This document shows, one piece after another, positions 42,892-52,127 of a stretch of DNA of 60,038 nucleotides. The notes beneath the pieces were generated by a model that was not told the DNA's origin, did no database searches, and saw only the letters and a program-made list of their open reading frames with translations. A program made the position numbers and the translations under genes. The stretch covers positions 1 through 60,038 of the forward strand of contig JAFTGC010000028.1 in the NCBI GenBank assembly GCA_017458105.1. The letters are read 5' to 3'. Source of the DNA: Ruminococcus sp. (GTDB taxonomy: Bacteria > Bacillota > Clostridia > Oscillospirales > Acutalibacteraceae). Position 1 is the stretch's first letter; every line of letters begins with the position of its first letter.

Positions 42892-43968
42892 TTACAAAAC
42901 AGTTAATTCTTTTGGTAAAGAGGCAAAACTTTCACAGCCGTCCTCGGTAACAATAACTGTATCTTCTATCCTTACACCGAATTTTTCCGGCAGATATATC
43001 CCAGGTTCAATAGTAATTACCATACCTTTTTCAAGTACGGTATCACACCTTCCGCTGACTGTTGGATTTTCGTGAATATCAAGGCCGACTCCGTGACCGG
43101 TTGCGTGACCGAAATAGCCCTCATAACCACTTGAGTAGATAAAATCTCTTGCAATTTTATCTATTTCACTGCATTTTACACCCGGCTTTACAGCCTGCAT
43201 TGCAAGGTTATGAGCCGTCAAAACAATGTTATAAACCTTTATCATCTCATCATCAGGCTCACCGACTGCATATGTTCGTGTCATATCGCTGTGGTATCCG
43301 TTGTAGGTGGAGCCGATGTCAAAGGTAAAGAAATCTCCCTGACGGATTTTATCATCTGACGGAACACCGTGCGGAAGCGAAGTTTTTTTACCTGTAATTG
43401 TAATAAGATCAAACGAAACTGACTGAGCACCACGGATTTTGATCTGATGTTCAAGTTCGTTTGCAATATCTCTTTCCGACACACCCGGCTTAAGCATAGG
43501 CAAAACTGCATCCAATGCCCTCTCGGTTATCTGCTGAGCTTTCAGCAACAACTCACGCTCTGCATCGTCCTTAACAATACGCATTGCGTCAACTATGATG
43601 TTAAGCTCTTCGGAATCCAAAACAATGCAGCTTAGTTTATCGGAAAAGGTCTTAAAAAGGCTTACAGTAATTTGATTTGTTTCCAAAAGTAATTCTTCGG
43701 TTTGTTCCGCCTTTATAAGATTGTTGAGTTCTTCAAAAAGCTTATTAAAAACAATCACCTTTGCCGAAGTTACAGTCTTTTTTGCAACTTCGCCATATCG
43801 GAAATCTACCAACAAAACCGCTGAATTTTTGCCAACAAAAAGGTAGCCGTTGCTGTCCCATAAACCTGTGAAATAGTAAATATTTTTATCGTTTGTCAGC
43901 AAAAAGGATTTGCCGAGTTCACGACTTTTTTTGATAAGCCGAGAAATTCTGTTATTGTAAATATCCAC
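42892..43968 (-). CDS. Xaa-Pro aminopeptidase/dipeptidase (M24B family)
   Basis: A 358-residue metallopeptidase that removes residues next to proline. The N-terminal creatinase-like domain (LLTNDKNIYYFTGLWDSNGY) is followed by the pita-bread domain with metal ligands in FDIGSTYNGYHSDMTRTYA, GHATGHGVGLDIHENP and GMVITIEPGIY. The start is the GTG at 43968, which overlaps the aroQ stop by one base (TAGTG), about nine bases after AAAGG; a longer reading inside aroQ is rejected. aroQ-pepP-efp is a common clostridial order, but here efp has its own promoter. Confidence 0.92.
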   Translation of the reverse strand: MDIYNNRISRLIKKSRELGKSFLLTNDKNIYYFTGLWDSNGYLFVGKNSAVLLVDFRYGEVAKKTVTSAKVIVFNKLFEELNNLIKAEQTEELLLETNQITVSLFKTFSDKLSCIVLDSEELNIIVDAMRIVKDDAERELLLKAQQITERALDAVLPMLKPGVSERDIANELEHQIKIRGAQSVSFDLITITGKKTSLPHGVPSDDKIRQGDFFTFDIGSTYNGYHSDMTRTYAVGEPDDEMIKVYNIVLTAHNLAMQAVKPGVKCSEIDKIARDFIYSSGYEGYFGHATGHGVGLDIHENPTVSGRCDTVLEKGMVITIEPGIYLPEKFGVRIEDTVIVTEDGCESFASLPKELTVL

Positions 43969-44399
43969 TAAATCAAACCTTTCAAAGCTTCTATTGCCAG
44001 GCGGTAGCTGTCCTTGCCAAATCCGCATATTACACCGCTGCAAACAGGCGAAATGACAGATTTATGGCGGAATTCTTCCCTCTTGTGTACATTTGACATA
44101 TGAACCTCAATTGTCGGAACAGCTTCGACAGAAGCAATGGCGTCCCTAAGAGCGTAGCTGTAGTGCGTCAATGCACCCGCATTGAGGACAATACCGTCAT
44201 AAACACCCAATGAAGAATGAATTTTGTCAATTAAATCACCCTCATGGTTGGATTGAAAAATATCGCACTCGAAACCGGCAGATTTTGCATAAGTTTTAAT
44301 AGCTTCGTTTATAGTATTTGCATTTTCTATACCGTATATTGATTTTTCTCTGATACCAACCATATTAAGGTTTGGTCCGAGCAAAACTAAAAGCTTCAT
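43968..44399 (-). CDS. aroQ: 3-dehydroquinate dehydratase, type II
   Basis: A 143-residue shikimate-pathway enzyme that dehydrates 3-dehydroquinate. Family motifs are LLGPNLNMVGIREKSIYG (with the catalytic tyrosine), FQSNHEGDLIDKI, IVLNAGALTHYSYALRDAI, and EVHMSNVHKREEFRHKSV with the catalytic histidine. It lies just after the rpsU terminator and shares one base with the pepP start. GAGG precedes the ATG. Other shikimate genes are not in the window. Confidence 0.96.
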   Translation of the reverse strand: MKLLVLLGPNLNMVGIREKSIYGIENANTINEAIKTYAKSAGFECDIFQSNHEGDLIDKIHSSLGVYDGIVLNAGALTHYSYALRDAIASVEAVPTIEVHMSNVHKREEFRHKSVISPVCSGVICGFGKDSYRLAIEALKGLI

Positions 44400-44424
44400 A
44401 ATTACGCCTCTTGTCTTAAAAAAT

Positions 44425-44449
44425 GCGGACAGTCTATTAAACTGTCCGC
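44425..44449 (-). terminator. Intrinsic terminator after rpsU
   Basis: Perfect nine-base-pair GC-rich stem (44425-44433 with 44441-44449) with a seven-base loop, then ATTTTTT on the minus strand. It separates rpsU from aroQ. Confidence 0.92.
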
Positions 44450-44465
44450 TTCTATATAAGTATTA

Positions 44466-44642
44466 TTACTTATACTTTCTTTTACGAGCTGCTTCAGATT
44501 TTTTCTTACGCTTAACTGATGGCTTCTCGTAAGCTTCTCTCTTACGAACCTCAGCGATAACGCCGGCTCTTGCACACTGCTTTTTAAATCTTCTTAATGC
44601 ACTTTCGAGAGATTCATTTTCTTTTAATCTAACTTCTGCCAC
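44466..44642 (-). CDS. rpsU: 30S ribosomal protein S21
   Basis: A 58-residue, strongly basic ribosomal protein. The sequence [20 protein letters not shown], followed by a tail of lysines and arginines, is characteristic. The GTG start at 44642 is chosen because GGGAGGG lies seven bases upstream and the resulting length equals the family's usual 57-58 residues; an in-frame ATG ten codons earlier would precede that ribosome binding site. It forms a single-gene unit between a strong promoter and a terminator. Confidence 0.96.
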   Translation of the reverse strand: MAEVRLKENESLESALRRFKKQCARAGVIAEVRKREAYEKPSVKRKKKSEAARKRKYK

Positions 44643-44700
44643 TATATTTCCCTCCCATCTGCCACTTGGCATGGGTATTGTTTGCTGAATAGCAATTGTA

Positions 44701-44730
44701 ATTATACTATATTAATACATTAATTGTCAA
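44701..44730 (-). promoter_or_regulatory. Strong promoter of rpsU
   Basis: Consensus TTGACA (44725-44730) and TATAAT (44701-44706) with an 18-base spacer, located right after the leuS stop. No leuS terminator was seen. Confidence 0.85.
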
Positions 44731-44761
44731 GGAAAATATAGAATTTTGGCGGAACTTTGTT

Positions 44762-47179
44762 TTATTGAGGTTTTACTACGATATTTACAAGTCTGCCCTT
44801 TACATAAATTTCCTTGATAATGTTCATACCGTCAATTGCTTTTTTAACATTTTCGTCGGCTTTTGCAAGTTCAAGAGCCTCAGTCTGTTCTGCGTCGGCA
44901 GGAATCAACAGTTTTGCACGGATTTTTCCGTTTACCTGCACGGCAATTTCAATTTCGTCAGCTTTGCACTTACTCTCGTCATACTCAGGCCACTGCCGGT
45001 CTGCTATCAATCCTTCTCCGAGGTTTGCACTGCTCCACACTTCCTCTGTCACATGAGGAGCAAATGGATTCATCAAAATAGAGAAAATTGCGTATTCCTT
45101 TTTATTAATGTTACCGACATTTGAAATGTCGTTCATAAGTGCCATAAGTGCCGCAATAGCGGTGTTAAACTTGATGTTTTCTATGTCATCGCCGACTTTT
45201 TTGATTGTTTTATGGAATGATGCTTCAAGTTCAGGACGAACACTTTCGCCGTCAATTAATTTTGTCTGAAGATTGTAGTATCTTTCGATAAATCTTCTGC
45301 AACCCTTGATGCTTGACTCATTCCACGGTGCAGCCTTTTCAAAGTCACCTATGAACATCTCGTACATTCGCATTGTGTCGGCACCATACTGTTCAACTAT
45401 ATCATCAGGGTTTACAACATTACCCCTTGATTTACTCATTTTTTCACCGTTGGCACCAAGAATCATTCCGTGGCTCGTGCGTTTTGCATATGGCTCAGGA
45501 GTTGGAACAACACCTATGTCATAGAGGAACTTATGCCAGAAACGGCTGTAAAGCAGGTGAAGTGTGGTATGCTCCATACCGCCGTTGTACCAATCAACAG
45601 GCGACCAGTACTCAAGTGCTTCTTTACTTGCAATTGCCTCGGTGTTGTGCGGATCCATATATCGTAAAAAGTACCACGAAGAACCTGCCCACTGAGGCAT
45701 TGTGTCGGTTTCTCTGTGAGCCTTGCCGCCGCAATGCGGACAAGTTGTTTCGACCCAATCAGTCATTTTAGACAACGGTGATTCGCCTGTGTCGGTAGGC
45801 TCGTATGAATCGACCATAGGCAGTTTTAGAGGAAGTTCGCTCTCAGGGATTGCCACAAATCCGCACTTATCACAATGAACAATAGGGATAGGCTCGCCCC
45901 AGTATCTTTGGCGTGAAAAGACCCAGTCACGCAGTTTATAGTTTGTTTTTGCTTTACCGACTCCGTTCTCGGCAAGCCACTCAATCATACTCTTCTTTGC
46001 TTCTTCAACAGAAAGTCCTGTTATAAAGCCCGAGTTCACAAGAACACCTGTTGCACAGTCAGTGAAAGCCTCTTTCTGAACATCCTCACCGCCCTTAACA
46101 ACTTCAACAATAGGCAAATTGAATTTTTTTGCAAATTCCCAGTCACGGGTATCATGAGCAGGAACAGCCATAATGGCACCTGTTCCGTATGAAACAAGTA
46201 CATAGTCAGATACAAAAATAGGAATTTCTTTATTATTAACAGGATTAACCGCCTTTACGCCGTCAATGATAACACCTGTCTTTTCCTTGGCCAGTTCTGT
46301 TCTCTCAAAATCAGACTTTTTGGCTGCCTGTGCCTGATATGCCCTTACTTCGTTAATGTTTGTTATTTTGTCACTCCACTTTTCAATGCAAGGATGTTCA
46401 GGCGAAATAACCATATATGTAACACCAAAGAGTGTATCACATCTTGTGGTGTATACTGTGAGGATGTCACCCTCAGTTGTTGTAAAGTCAACTTCGGCAC
46501 CTGTTGATTTGCCAATCCAGTTTTTTTGCTGAGCCTTAACCCTTGGCGGATAATCTACAAGGTCAAGGTCATTTATCAGTCTGTCGGCGTATTCGGTAAT
46601 TTTGAGCATCCACTGGGATTTTACCTTTCTGACAACATCACTGCCGCAGCGTTCGCACTCGCCGTTTACAACCTCTTCATTGGCAAGCACGCACTTACAT
46701 GAAGTACACCAGTTTACAGCCATTTCCTTTTTATATGCCAGACCCTTTTTGAAGAGCTGTAAAAAGATCCACTGCGTCCACTTGTAGTATTCAGGGTCGG
46801 TTGTGTTAATCTCACGGCTCCAATCAAAAGAGATACCGAGCGACTGAATTTGTTTTTTAAAGCGTGCCACATTCATCTTTGTGACTTCTTCAGGATGAAT
46901 ATGGTTTTTGATAGCGTAATTTTCTGTAGGCAAACCGAAAGCGTCCCAACCGATTGGGTAAAGAACATTGTAGCCCTGAAGGCGTCTTTTTCTTGAAACA
47001 ACATCAAGTGCTGTGTACGGTCTTGGGTGACCTACATGAAGCCCCTGACCTGACGGGTAAGGGAACTCGATAAGTGCATAGAATTTTTCTTTTTCAGAAT
47101 TTTCTTCAGCATGGAAACATCCCTTTTCTTCCCACACCTGCTGCCATTTTGGCTCTACTTCTTTGTGATTATACTTCAA
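44762..47179 (-). CDS. leuS: Leucyl-tRNA synthetase
   Basis: An 805-residue class I synthetase. HIGH appears as [19 protein letters not shown], and KMSKS as [16 protein letters not shown]. The CP1 editing domain has [19 protein letters not shown] and [13 protein letters not shown]. Zinc-type cysteines are in [14 protein letters not shown] and [10 protein letters not shown]-terminal domain ends [15 protein letters not shown]. No T-box lies upstream; it follows rsfS by 61 bases and is last in the ftsY run. Confidence 0.97.
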   Translation of the reverse strand: MKYNHKEVEPKWQQVWEEKGCFHAEENSEKEKFYALIEFPYPSGQGLHVGHPRPYTALDVVSRKRRLQGYNVLYPIGWDAFGLPTENYAIKNHIHPEEVTKMNVARFKKQIQSLGISFDWSREINTTDPEYYKWTQWIFLQLFKKGLAYKKEMAVNWCTSCKCVLANEEVVNGECERCGSDVVRKVKSQWMLKITEYADRLINDLDLVDYPPRVKAQQKNWIGKSTGAEVDFTTTEGDILTVYTTRCDTLFGVTYMVISPEHPCIEKWSDKITNINEVRAYQAQAAKKSDFERTELAKEKTGVIIDGVKAVNPVNNKEIPIFVSDYVLVSYGTGAIMAVPAHDTRDWEFAKKFNLPIVEVVKGGEDVQKEAFTDCATGVLVNSGFITGLSVEEAKKSMIEWLAENGVGKAKTNYKLRDWVFSRQRYWGEPIPIVHCDKCGFVAIPESELPLKLPMVDSYEPTDTGESPLSKMTDWVETTCPHCGGKAHRETDTMPQWAGSSWYFLRYMDPHNTEAIASKEALEYWSPVDWYNGGMEHTTLHLLYSRFWHKFLYDIGVVPTPEPYAKRTSHGMILGANGEKMSKSRGNVVNPDDIVEQYGADTMRMYEMFIGDFEKAAPWNESSIKGCRRFIERYYNLQTKLIDGESVRPELEASFHKTIKKVGDDIENIKFNTAIAALMALMNDISNVGNINKKEYAIFSILMNPFAPHVTEEVWSSANLGEGLIADRQWPEYDESKCKADEIEIAVQVNGKIRAKLLIPADAEQTEALELAKADENVKKAIDGMNIIKEIYVKGRLVNIVVKPQ

Positions 47180-47240
47180 TTTTATCCTCCGTTAATCTGT
47201 ATCAACAACACCACATAAATCTATGATAGCGGTACTCTCC

Positions 47241-47588
47241 TTAGTTATCATTAAACTCAACAACTTCGCCGTCTTGCCATAATCTTTCAAGGTTATAGTA
47301 CTGTCTTGATTCGTCGTCAAAAATATGGACAATAATATCTATATAGTCCATCAGAATCCAACCGTTGCCACGGTAGCCCTCAATGTGGCTGACAGAATAA
47401 CCTGCCTCGTCAAGCTGATATTCAACTTCATCGGCAAGCGACTTTACATGAGTTGAACTTGTACCTGTTGCAATTACCATATAGTCGGCAAGAACAGATA
47501 CATCGGAAATTTTTATAACTTGTACATCAAGTGCCTTTTTACTTGACAGTGCCTTTGCTATAAGGCGAGCCTGTTCTTTAACTTCCAT
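47241..47588 (-). CDS. rsfS: Ribosomal silencing factor RsfS
   Basis: A 115-residue protein of the RsfS/YqeL/Iojap family that binds ribosomal protein uL14 and blocks subunit joining when nutrients are scarce. Family segments are ALSSKKALDVQVIKISDVSV, DYMVIATGTSSTHVKSLADE, GNGWILMDYIDIIVHIF and YYNLERLWQDGE. The start is ATG 47588, eight bases after AAAGGA; the ATG three codons upstream overlaps that ribosome binding site. It overlaps yqeK by 11 bases, in the classic nadD-yqeK-rsfS order. Confidence 0.95.
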   Translation of the reverse strand: MEVKEQARLIAKALSSKKALDVQVIKISDVSVLADYMVIATGTSSTHVKSLADEVEYQLDEAGYSVSHIEGYRGNGWILMDYIDIIVHIFDDESRQYYNLERLWQDGEVVEFNDN

Positions 47589-48156
47589 CTTTTTCATCCT
47601 TTAAAATTAATTCGTTATAGCAAGCAAGTGCATCCGGGTGAATTGTGAGTCCCTTGCCTGCAAGGTCGGTTATTGTAAACTGTAAACCGTAAATTATTGC
47701 TTCGTCAAGGTTTCTGAGTGCCTTTTCACGCATCACATCAACATCACTGTAATTTCGTTCGTCGCCTGTAAAATCGGCAACAAAAATGATTTTCTCAAGC
47801 AAAGACATTCCCGCCCTGCCTGTTGTGTGGTAGCGTATTGCGTTGAGTATATCTTCATCTTCTGTCTTTAAAACATCACGGACAAACACATAACCAGAAA
47901 TTGCGTGCCACAATTTGGTATTTTTACTTTCGACGCTGTCCAGAATTATACCACCGTCGGAAATAATTTTCAACTGTTCTTCAAACGGTGTTTCCTTTGT
48001 AACATCGTGCAAAATTCCCGCAACAACAGCCCTTTCTTCATCACAGCCGAATATTTTTGCAAGACGCTTTGCCTGTTTTGCAACATTTACACTATGAACA
48101 AAACGATACTCGCTCATTCGCCCGTGTATAAGATTTTTATAATCATCAAAAGTCAT
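47578..48156 (-). CDS. yqeK: HD-domain hydrolase YqeK (Ap4A hydrolase type)
   Basis: A 192-residue HD-superfamily metal enzyme. YqeK relatives split diadenosine tetraphosphate into two ADP. The metal-binding residues appear in RFVHSVNVAKQAKRLA, VVAGILHDVTKETPFE (the HD pair), AISGYVFVRDV, IRYHTTGRAGMSLLEKIIFVAD and FTGDERNY. It overlaps nadD by 11 bases. The link to NAD synthesis is positional; the hydrolase activity is inferred from the family. Confidence 0.92.
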   Translation of the reverse strand: MTFDDYKNLIHGRMSEYRFVHSVNVAKQAKRLAKIFGCDEERAVVAGILHDVTKETPFEEQLKIISDGGIILDSVESKNTKLWHAISGYVFVRDVLKTEDEDILNAIRYHTTGRAGMSLLEKIIFVADFTGDERNYSDVDVMREKALRNLDEAIIYGLQFTITDLAGKGLTIHPDALACYNELILKDEKDGS

Positions 48157-48757
48157 TGTTGTTCACTCCGTAAAGACCGTGACTGACAGCGTAGTTATAT
48201 ACCTTTTTATCAATAAGACCTCTTTTGTAACAACCTTCAAAATCATCACGCACCATGGTTGAGGAAAGCTCCATAATCGGTTTTTTCATAATAAATGAAG
48301 AACAGTTGTATTCTTCAAGAATCGCCGAATATTCTCTAAGAGAACTATAATCATCTTCATCCCTAGGGCAGGTGATTATATTTGAAAGGCTGAAAATCTT
48401 TTCGGGATTTTTCCAGCTAAGCAGCGACATATACATATCCGCTCCGACAATCAGAAAAAGCTCGTCCTTAGGATAATTGTCTTTGAGCATACCTAGGGTG
48501 ATATAAGAATAACTCTTGCCCTTGATTTTGCTTTCAAGTTCAGAAACAACAAAACCGCTGTTATCCTCTGATGCAAGCCTGCACATATTCAGCCTGTCGG
48601 TATATGACACCGATTTAGTTGTATCCTTGTGCGGACTTTTATAGGTCGGCATAAAAACTACCCTGTCAATAGCAAACTCGTGCATAGCATTTTCCGCAAG
48701 GCGTGTATGTGCTATATGAATCGGGTTGAATGCACCGCCGAATAACGCTGTTCTCAT
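48146..48757 (-). CDS. nadD: Nicotinate-nucleotide adenylyltransferase
   Basis: A 203-residue enzyme that joins nicotinate mononucleotide with ATP to make deamido-NAD. The nucleotidyl-transferase motif is LFGGAFNPIHIAHTRLAE (GGxFxPxHxxH). Other features are FMPTYKSPHK, LIVGADMYMSLLSWKNPE, and the C-terminal MELSSTMVRDDFEGC, equivalent to the ISSTxIR motif. It overlaps yhbY by four bases and yqeK by 11. Confidence 0.95.
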   Translation of the reverse strand: MRTALFGGAFNPIHIAHTRLAENAMHEFAIDRVVFMPTYKSPHKDTTKSVSYTDRLNMCRLASEDNSGFVVSELESKIKGKSYSYITLGMLKDNYPKDELFLIVGADMYMSLLSWKNPEKIFSLSNIITCPRDEDDYSSLREYSAILEEYNCSSFIMKKPIMELSSTMVRDDFEGCYKRGLIDKKVYNYAVSHGLYGVNNNDF

Positions 48758-49059
48758 TTTTTCTTAATCCTCGGAAGTTTTATCTGCGGTTCGTCAGGGT
48801 TAGGTCTGTACAAAACAAACTTTGAACCTATAACCTGAACGACCTCTGTATTCAGAGTTTCGGAAAGTGCCACGGCAACATCCCTTGAAGACAGTGTGGA
48901 ATTTTCCAGAACTTTGCCCTTGACAAGCTCTCGTGCGGTGAGTGCGTCATCAGTTTGTTTAACAACCTGCTCTGTGATTCCGCCCTTACCAATATATATT
49001 ATAGTATCAATCGGGTTTGCAAGACCACGAAGATACGCCCTTTGTTTTCCGTTTATCAT
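48754..49059 (-). CDS. yhbY: YhbY-type CRM-domain RNA-binding protein
   Basis: A 101-residue protein consisting of one CRM domain, implicated in ribosome assembly. The typical segments are QRAYLRGLANPIDTIIYIGK with the GxxG-type loop GKGGIT, ALTARELVKGKVLENS, and ETLNTEVVQVIGSKFVLYR. It overlaps rdgB and nadD by four bases at each side (ATGA-type junctions), so all three are translationally coupled. Confidence 0.93.
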   Translation of the reverse strand: MINGKQRAYLRGLANPIDTIIYIGKGGITEQVVKQTDDALTARELVKGKVLENSTLSSRDVAVALSETLNTEVVQVIGSKFVLYRPNPDEPQIKLPRIKKK

Positions 49060-49649
49060 TTGATACCTCTCAATGCTTTTTCCAACTTTTTAAGCGAAGC
49101 TCCTCTGTGACTGATTGCATCTTTTTCATCTGACGAAAGTTGGGCAAATGTTCTTCCGTCTGAGGTTATGAAAACCGGGTCATACCCAAAACCGTCTTCA
49201 CCTTTTGGTTCAAAGGCAATTTTTCCCTCGCTGGTACCCTCTACCTTGATTTTTGTACCGTCCTCAAGGATACAACAAATACTGGAAACGAATCTTGCCG
49301 TGCGATTTTCATCGGGAACACCCTTAAGTTCATTCAAAAGTTTTGTATAGCGGTCTTTATCGGTTGCGTTTTCGCCTGCGTAGCGTGCCGAATACACACC
49401 GGGTCTGCCGTTAAGAGCGTCGACCATTAATCCTGAATCATCGGCAACCGACGGTATTCCCGATTTTTCAAAAGCCGCCGTTGCCTTTATCTCAGCATTT
49501 TCTGCAAAGGTAGTGCCGGTTTCTTCAACATCGCCAAGGTCAACTCCCAAATCAGCAGCTGTAAAAGCATTTATACCGAGCGGATTTAAAATCCTGTTAA
49601 TCTCCTGAACTTTATGGGGATTGTTTGAAGCTATTAAAAATTTTCTCAT
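49056..49649 (-). CDS. rdgB: XTP/dITP diphosphatase (RdgB/HAM1 family)
   Basis: A 197-residue enzyme that removes non-canonical purine nucleoside triphosphates from the nucleotide pool. Family motifs are FLIASNNPHKVQEINRIL, SVADDSGLMVDALNGRPGVY with the metal-binding Asp pair, YSARYAGENATD, GEDGFGYDPVFI, and SHRGASLKKLEKAL. It overlaps ftsY and yhbY by four bases each. Confidence 0.96.
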   Translation of the reverse strand: MRKFLIASNNPHKVQEINRILNPLGINAFTAADLGVDLGDVEETGTTFAENAEIKATAAFEKSGIPSVADDSGLMVDALNGRPGVYSARYAGENATDKDRYTKLLNELKGVPDENRTARFVSSICCILEDGTKIKVEGTSEGKIAFEPKGEDGFGYDPVFITSDGRTFAQLSSDEKDAISHRGASLKKLEKALRGIK

Positions 49650-50566
49650 TTTTCTTCACCGTATTCAAAAAGAGCCTTGGAAAAATCTTCAGGAACAAAT
49701 TCCTGTAAATCGTCAATTTGCTCACCAACGCCGATATATTTTACCGGAATGCCCAAACCGTTTTTAATTGCAAGGACAACGCCACCCTTGGCAGTACCAT
49801 CAAGTTTTGTCAGAACAATGCCTGTAATTCCGGTAGCATTGCTGAACTGCTGAGCCTGATTGACAGCGTTTTGTCCGGTTGTTGCATCAAGTACAAGCAA
49901 GTATTCCTTATCTGCATCAGGAAGTTCTCTGTCTATAACTCTGCCTATTTTGGCAAGCTCATCCATAAGGTGCTTTTTATTGTGAAGTCTGCCCGCAGTA
50001 TCACATATAATGACATCGGTATTTCTTGCCTTTGCGGCAGAAATTGCGTCAAAAACAACTGCAGCAGGGTCTGAACCCTCACCCTGTTTTACAATGTCGC
50101 ACTTACTGCGTTCTGCCCAAATCTCAAGCTGATCAATTGCAGCGGCACGAAAAGTATCAGCTGCGGCAAGCAGTACGCTCTTACCCTGTTTTCTAAGGTT
50201 GTTTGCCAGCTTGCCTATAGTAGTAGTTTTTCCAACGCCGTTGACTCCTATTACAAGAATAATAGACGGTTTAGTATTTATTTTTAGTTCTTCTTCGCCC
50301 GAGAGCATCTCAGTAACTACTTCTTGCAACAGATGGTTAATCTCCTGAGGATCCTTTATTCCGTTTTTCTTAACACTGGTACGCAGTTCGTCCGTAATCT
50401 GTTCTGCCGTGGCTATGCCAACATCCCCCATGACAAGAAGCTCTGTGAGTTCTTCAAAAAGTTCTTCATCTATTTTTGTGAAAGACTTAAGCATTGAGTC
50501 AATCTGACCGACAACACTATCTCTGGTCTTTTTTAATCCATCACGAATTTTTTTAAAAAGTCCCAT
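49646..50566 (-). CDS. ftsY: Signal recognition particle receptor FtsY
   Basis: A 306-residue SRP-type GTPase that docks ribosome-SRP complexes at the membrane. It has the N and G domains only and lacks the long acidic A domain of E. coli. GTPase motifs are GVNGVGKTTTIGKLANNL, DTFRAAAIDQLEIWAER, DTAGRLHNKKHLMDELAK and TKLDGTAKGGV. The N-terminus (MGLFKKIRDGLKKTRDS) is an amphipathic membrane-binding helix. It is the first gene of a seven-gene run ending with leuS. smc and ffh, frequent partners, are absent. Confidence 0.96.
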   Translation of the reverse strand: MGLFKKIRDGLKKTRDSVVGQIDSMLKSFTKIDEELFEELTELLVMGDVGIATAEQITDELRTSVKKNGIKDPQEINHLLQEVVTEMLSGEEELKINTKPSIILVIGVNGVGKTTTIGKLANNLRKQGKSVLLAAADTFRAAAIDQLEIWAERSKCDIVKQGEGSDPAAVVFDAISAAKARNTDVIICDTAGRLHNKKHLMDELAKIGRVIDRELPDADKEYLLVLDATTGQNAVNQAQQFSNATGITGIVLTKLDGTAKGGVVLAIKNGLGIPVKYIGVGEQIDDLQEFVPEDFSKALFEYGEEK

Positions 50567-50614
50567 TTTATCTCTCCTGACTTATATTACAATAAATTTA
50601 CCATTTTATATTAA

Positions 50615-50643
50615 AGTATATCATTTTAAGATTAACGGGTCAA
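50615..50643 (-). promoter_or_regulatory. Promoter of the ftsY-leuS run
   Basis: TTGACC (50638-50643) and TATACT (50615-50620) with a 17-base spacer, about 50 bases before ftsY and just past the terminator of the gamma-glutamyl operon. Confidence 0.75.
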
Positions 50644-50678
50644 GTATTAAAAAGAAAAAAGAAGCCATACACAAAAAA

Positions 50679-50716
50679 ACAGGATTGCAGCCGCAAGCAC
50701 GGAATAACAATCCTGT
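50679..50716 (-). terminator. Intrinsic terminator of the gamma-glutamyl operon
   Basis: Nine-base-pair stem (50679-50687 with 50708-50716) around a 20-base loop, followed on the minus strand by TTTTTTT. It lies 12 bases after the last gene. Confidence 0.88.
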
Positions 50717-50728
50717 CTTTATAATCTT

Positions 50729-52117
50729 TTATTTAACCTCGGCATATTCCAAAATAATATTTTCGTAAGAATCGCCGTTTTTGAGTGAACTAAGCATATC
50801 TTTTGCAGGGTTTGTCCGCTTTTCAAGTCTTTTGTAAAGCGGTTTTAAAAATTCTTCCTCACCGAAATTTCTCTGTTTAAGACCGTCATACGAGAGGTCA
50901 AGAACTGCCTTGACAAGCTCAAACAGCTTATTTTCATCTACAAACGAAGGCAGTTTGTCCTTTAAAAAGAGCTTTCTAAGCTCTGTTGCATTGTATCCGT
51001 TATGGTAAATCACAGTATCCTTATCGAGCAGCTCGGTAACTTTTTCAAGATTTTTCTTAATTCCTATATGAAATGCCGCAACCGTCATACTGTCTTTTAT
51101 AGGCTGACAGCAAACACTGCGAAACTCCACCGTTCCACGGAAAGTGACATCTTCAAATTTGAACGCCCTAAGGTAATCTATATCTTCAATTTTAGGTTCA
51201 AATGTGATTTGTTTATACTCGCCGTTTTCGTAATATTCACCCGTAACTTCTTTTTTGTTGAAATACTCGTTAATCTGAACAGGTGTAAAGTTGATGTACT
51301 TTTCACCACGCTCAACGCAATAGATGCTGGTTGTTTCAAGATAAGAAATTATCTCGTCAGCAGTTTCAAACTTGCAGTCATACATACCTATATTGTGGGG
51401 ATTAATTCCGTGAGTGCTGTTTTCCCAAAACATATCTCTGCAGCACAGCAAATCCTCGTGTTCTCCTACAAGCACAGAGTTTGAAAAAAGCAATGCCTTA
51501 ACAGGCTCAAGTTTTGAAAAGGTATTTATCATCGTTGGAAGTTTACCGTAATCCACATCAAGCTGTACCTGTGATGCACTTGAAAAGGTTCCGTACTCGG
51601 GATAGTTGTGAAATTGCATTGGTAAGTCAAGGTAATTTTTATATGAATTCAAATGGTGAAACAGCATACGGTATCTGCCGTTTGGAATAGGTACATTGTT
51701 ATTGTACTTTCGGTACGGATTCACTCCCATACCTGTGAGAGTGTAGTTGTATTTTTTGAACTGTTTTTGAAGAAATTCATAGTACATTATAAACCTTTCA
51801 TTAACTGCAAAGAGGTTAACCTCCTTGCCAAATGAAAACTCCAAATTATTGTACGAACAATCGTAAGAAAGAATATCTCCGTTTTGTTTATTTGATGATG
51901 AATATATATTGCCCTCATCATCTTTTCCAACAGGCAAAAAATTAAACTTTTCAATAAAATCGGCGTTTATACTGTGAACAACATCAAAATCCACTGCCTT
52001 TTTATTTAGGTTTACAATCGGAAGTTCAATCTCTACGCCGATATATTCTTTTTTATTATTTTTTGTTGGCTCAATAAACCGTTTATAAAGTTGTTCTCTC
52101 AATTGGTATATTTCCAT
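50729..52117 (-). CDS. Glutamate-cysteine ligase family protein (GCS2/EgtA-like)
   Basis: A 462-residue protein resembling the GCS2 family (plant-type and actinobacterial EgtA gamma-glutamylcysteine ligases). It has the N-terminal metal/glutamate motif EYIGVEIELPIVNLN and the central SSASQVQLDVDY, equivalent to the QVNLD block of that family. LLFSNSVLVGEHEDLLC and TVEFRSVCCQPIKDSMT are further family-like regions. The expected reaction is ATP-dependent joining of the glutamate gamma-carboxyl to an amine, but the acceptor need not be cysteine, because the same operon already encodes a GshA-type ligase. The start is ATG 52117 after AAGGAG. It lies ten bases after the amidotransferase gene and ends at a terminator. 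Confidence 0.78.
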   Translation of the reverse strand: MEIYQLREQLYKRFIEPTKNNKKEYIGVEIELPIVNLNKKAVDFDVVHSINADFIEKFNFLPVGKDDEGNIYSSSNKQNGDILSYDCSYNNLEFSFGKEVNLFAVNERFIMYYEFLQKQFKKYNYTLTGMGVNPYRKYNNNVPIPNGRYRMLFHHLNSYKNYLDLPMQFHNYPEYGTFSSASQVQLDVDYGKLPTMINTFSKLEPVKALLFSNSVLVGEHEDLLCCRDMFWENSTHGINPHNIGMYDCKFETADEIISYLETTSIYCVERGEKYINFTPVQINEYFNKKEVTGEYYENGEYKQITFEPKIEDIDYLRAFKFEDVTFRGTVEFRSVCCQPIKDSMTVAAFHIGIKKNLEKVTELLDKDTVIYHNGYNATELRKLFLKDKLPSFVDENKLFELVKAVLDLSYDGLKQRNFGEEEFLKPLYKRLEKRTNPAKDMLSSLKNGDSYENIILEYAEVK

Positions 52118-52127
52118 AAATGACTCC

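Noticed and set aside
47180-47240. T-box or other leader before leuS
   Set aside because: The 61-base gap is too short and lacks the GGTGGTACC-type T-box sequence.
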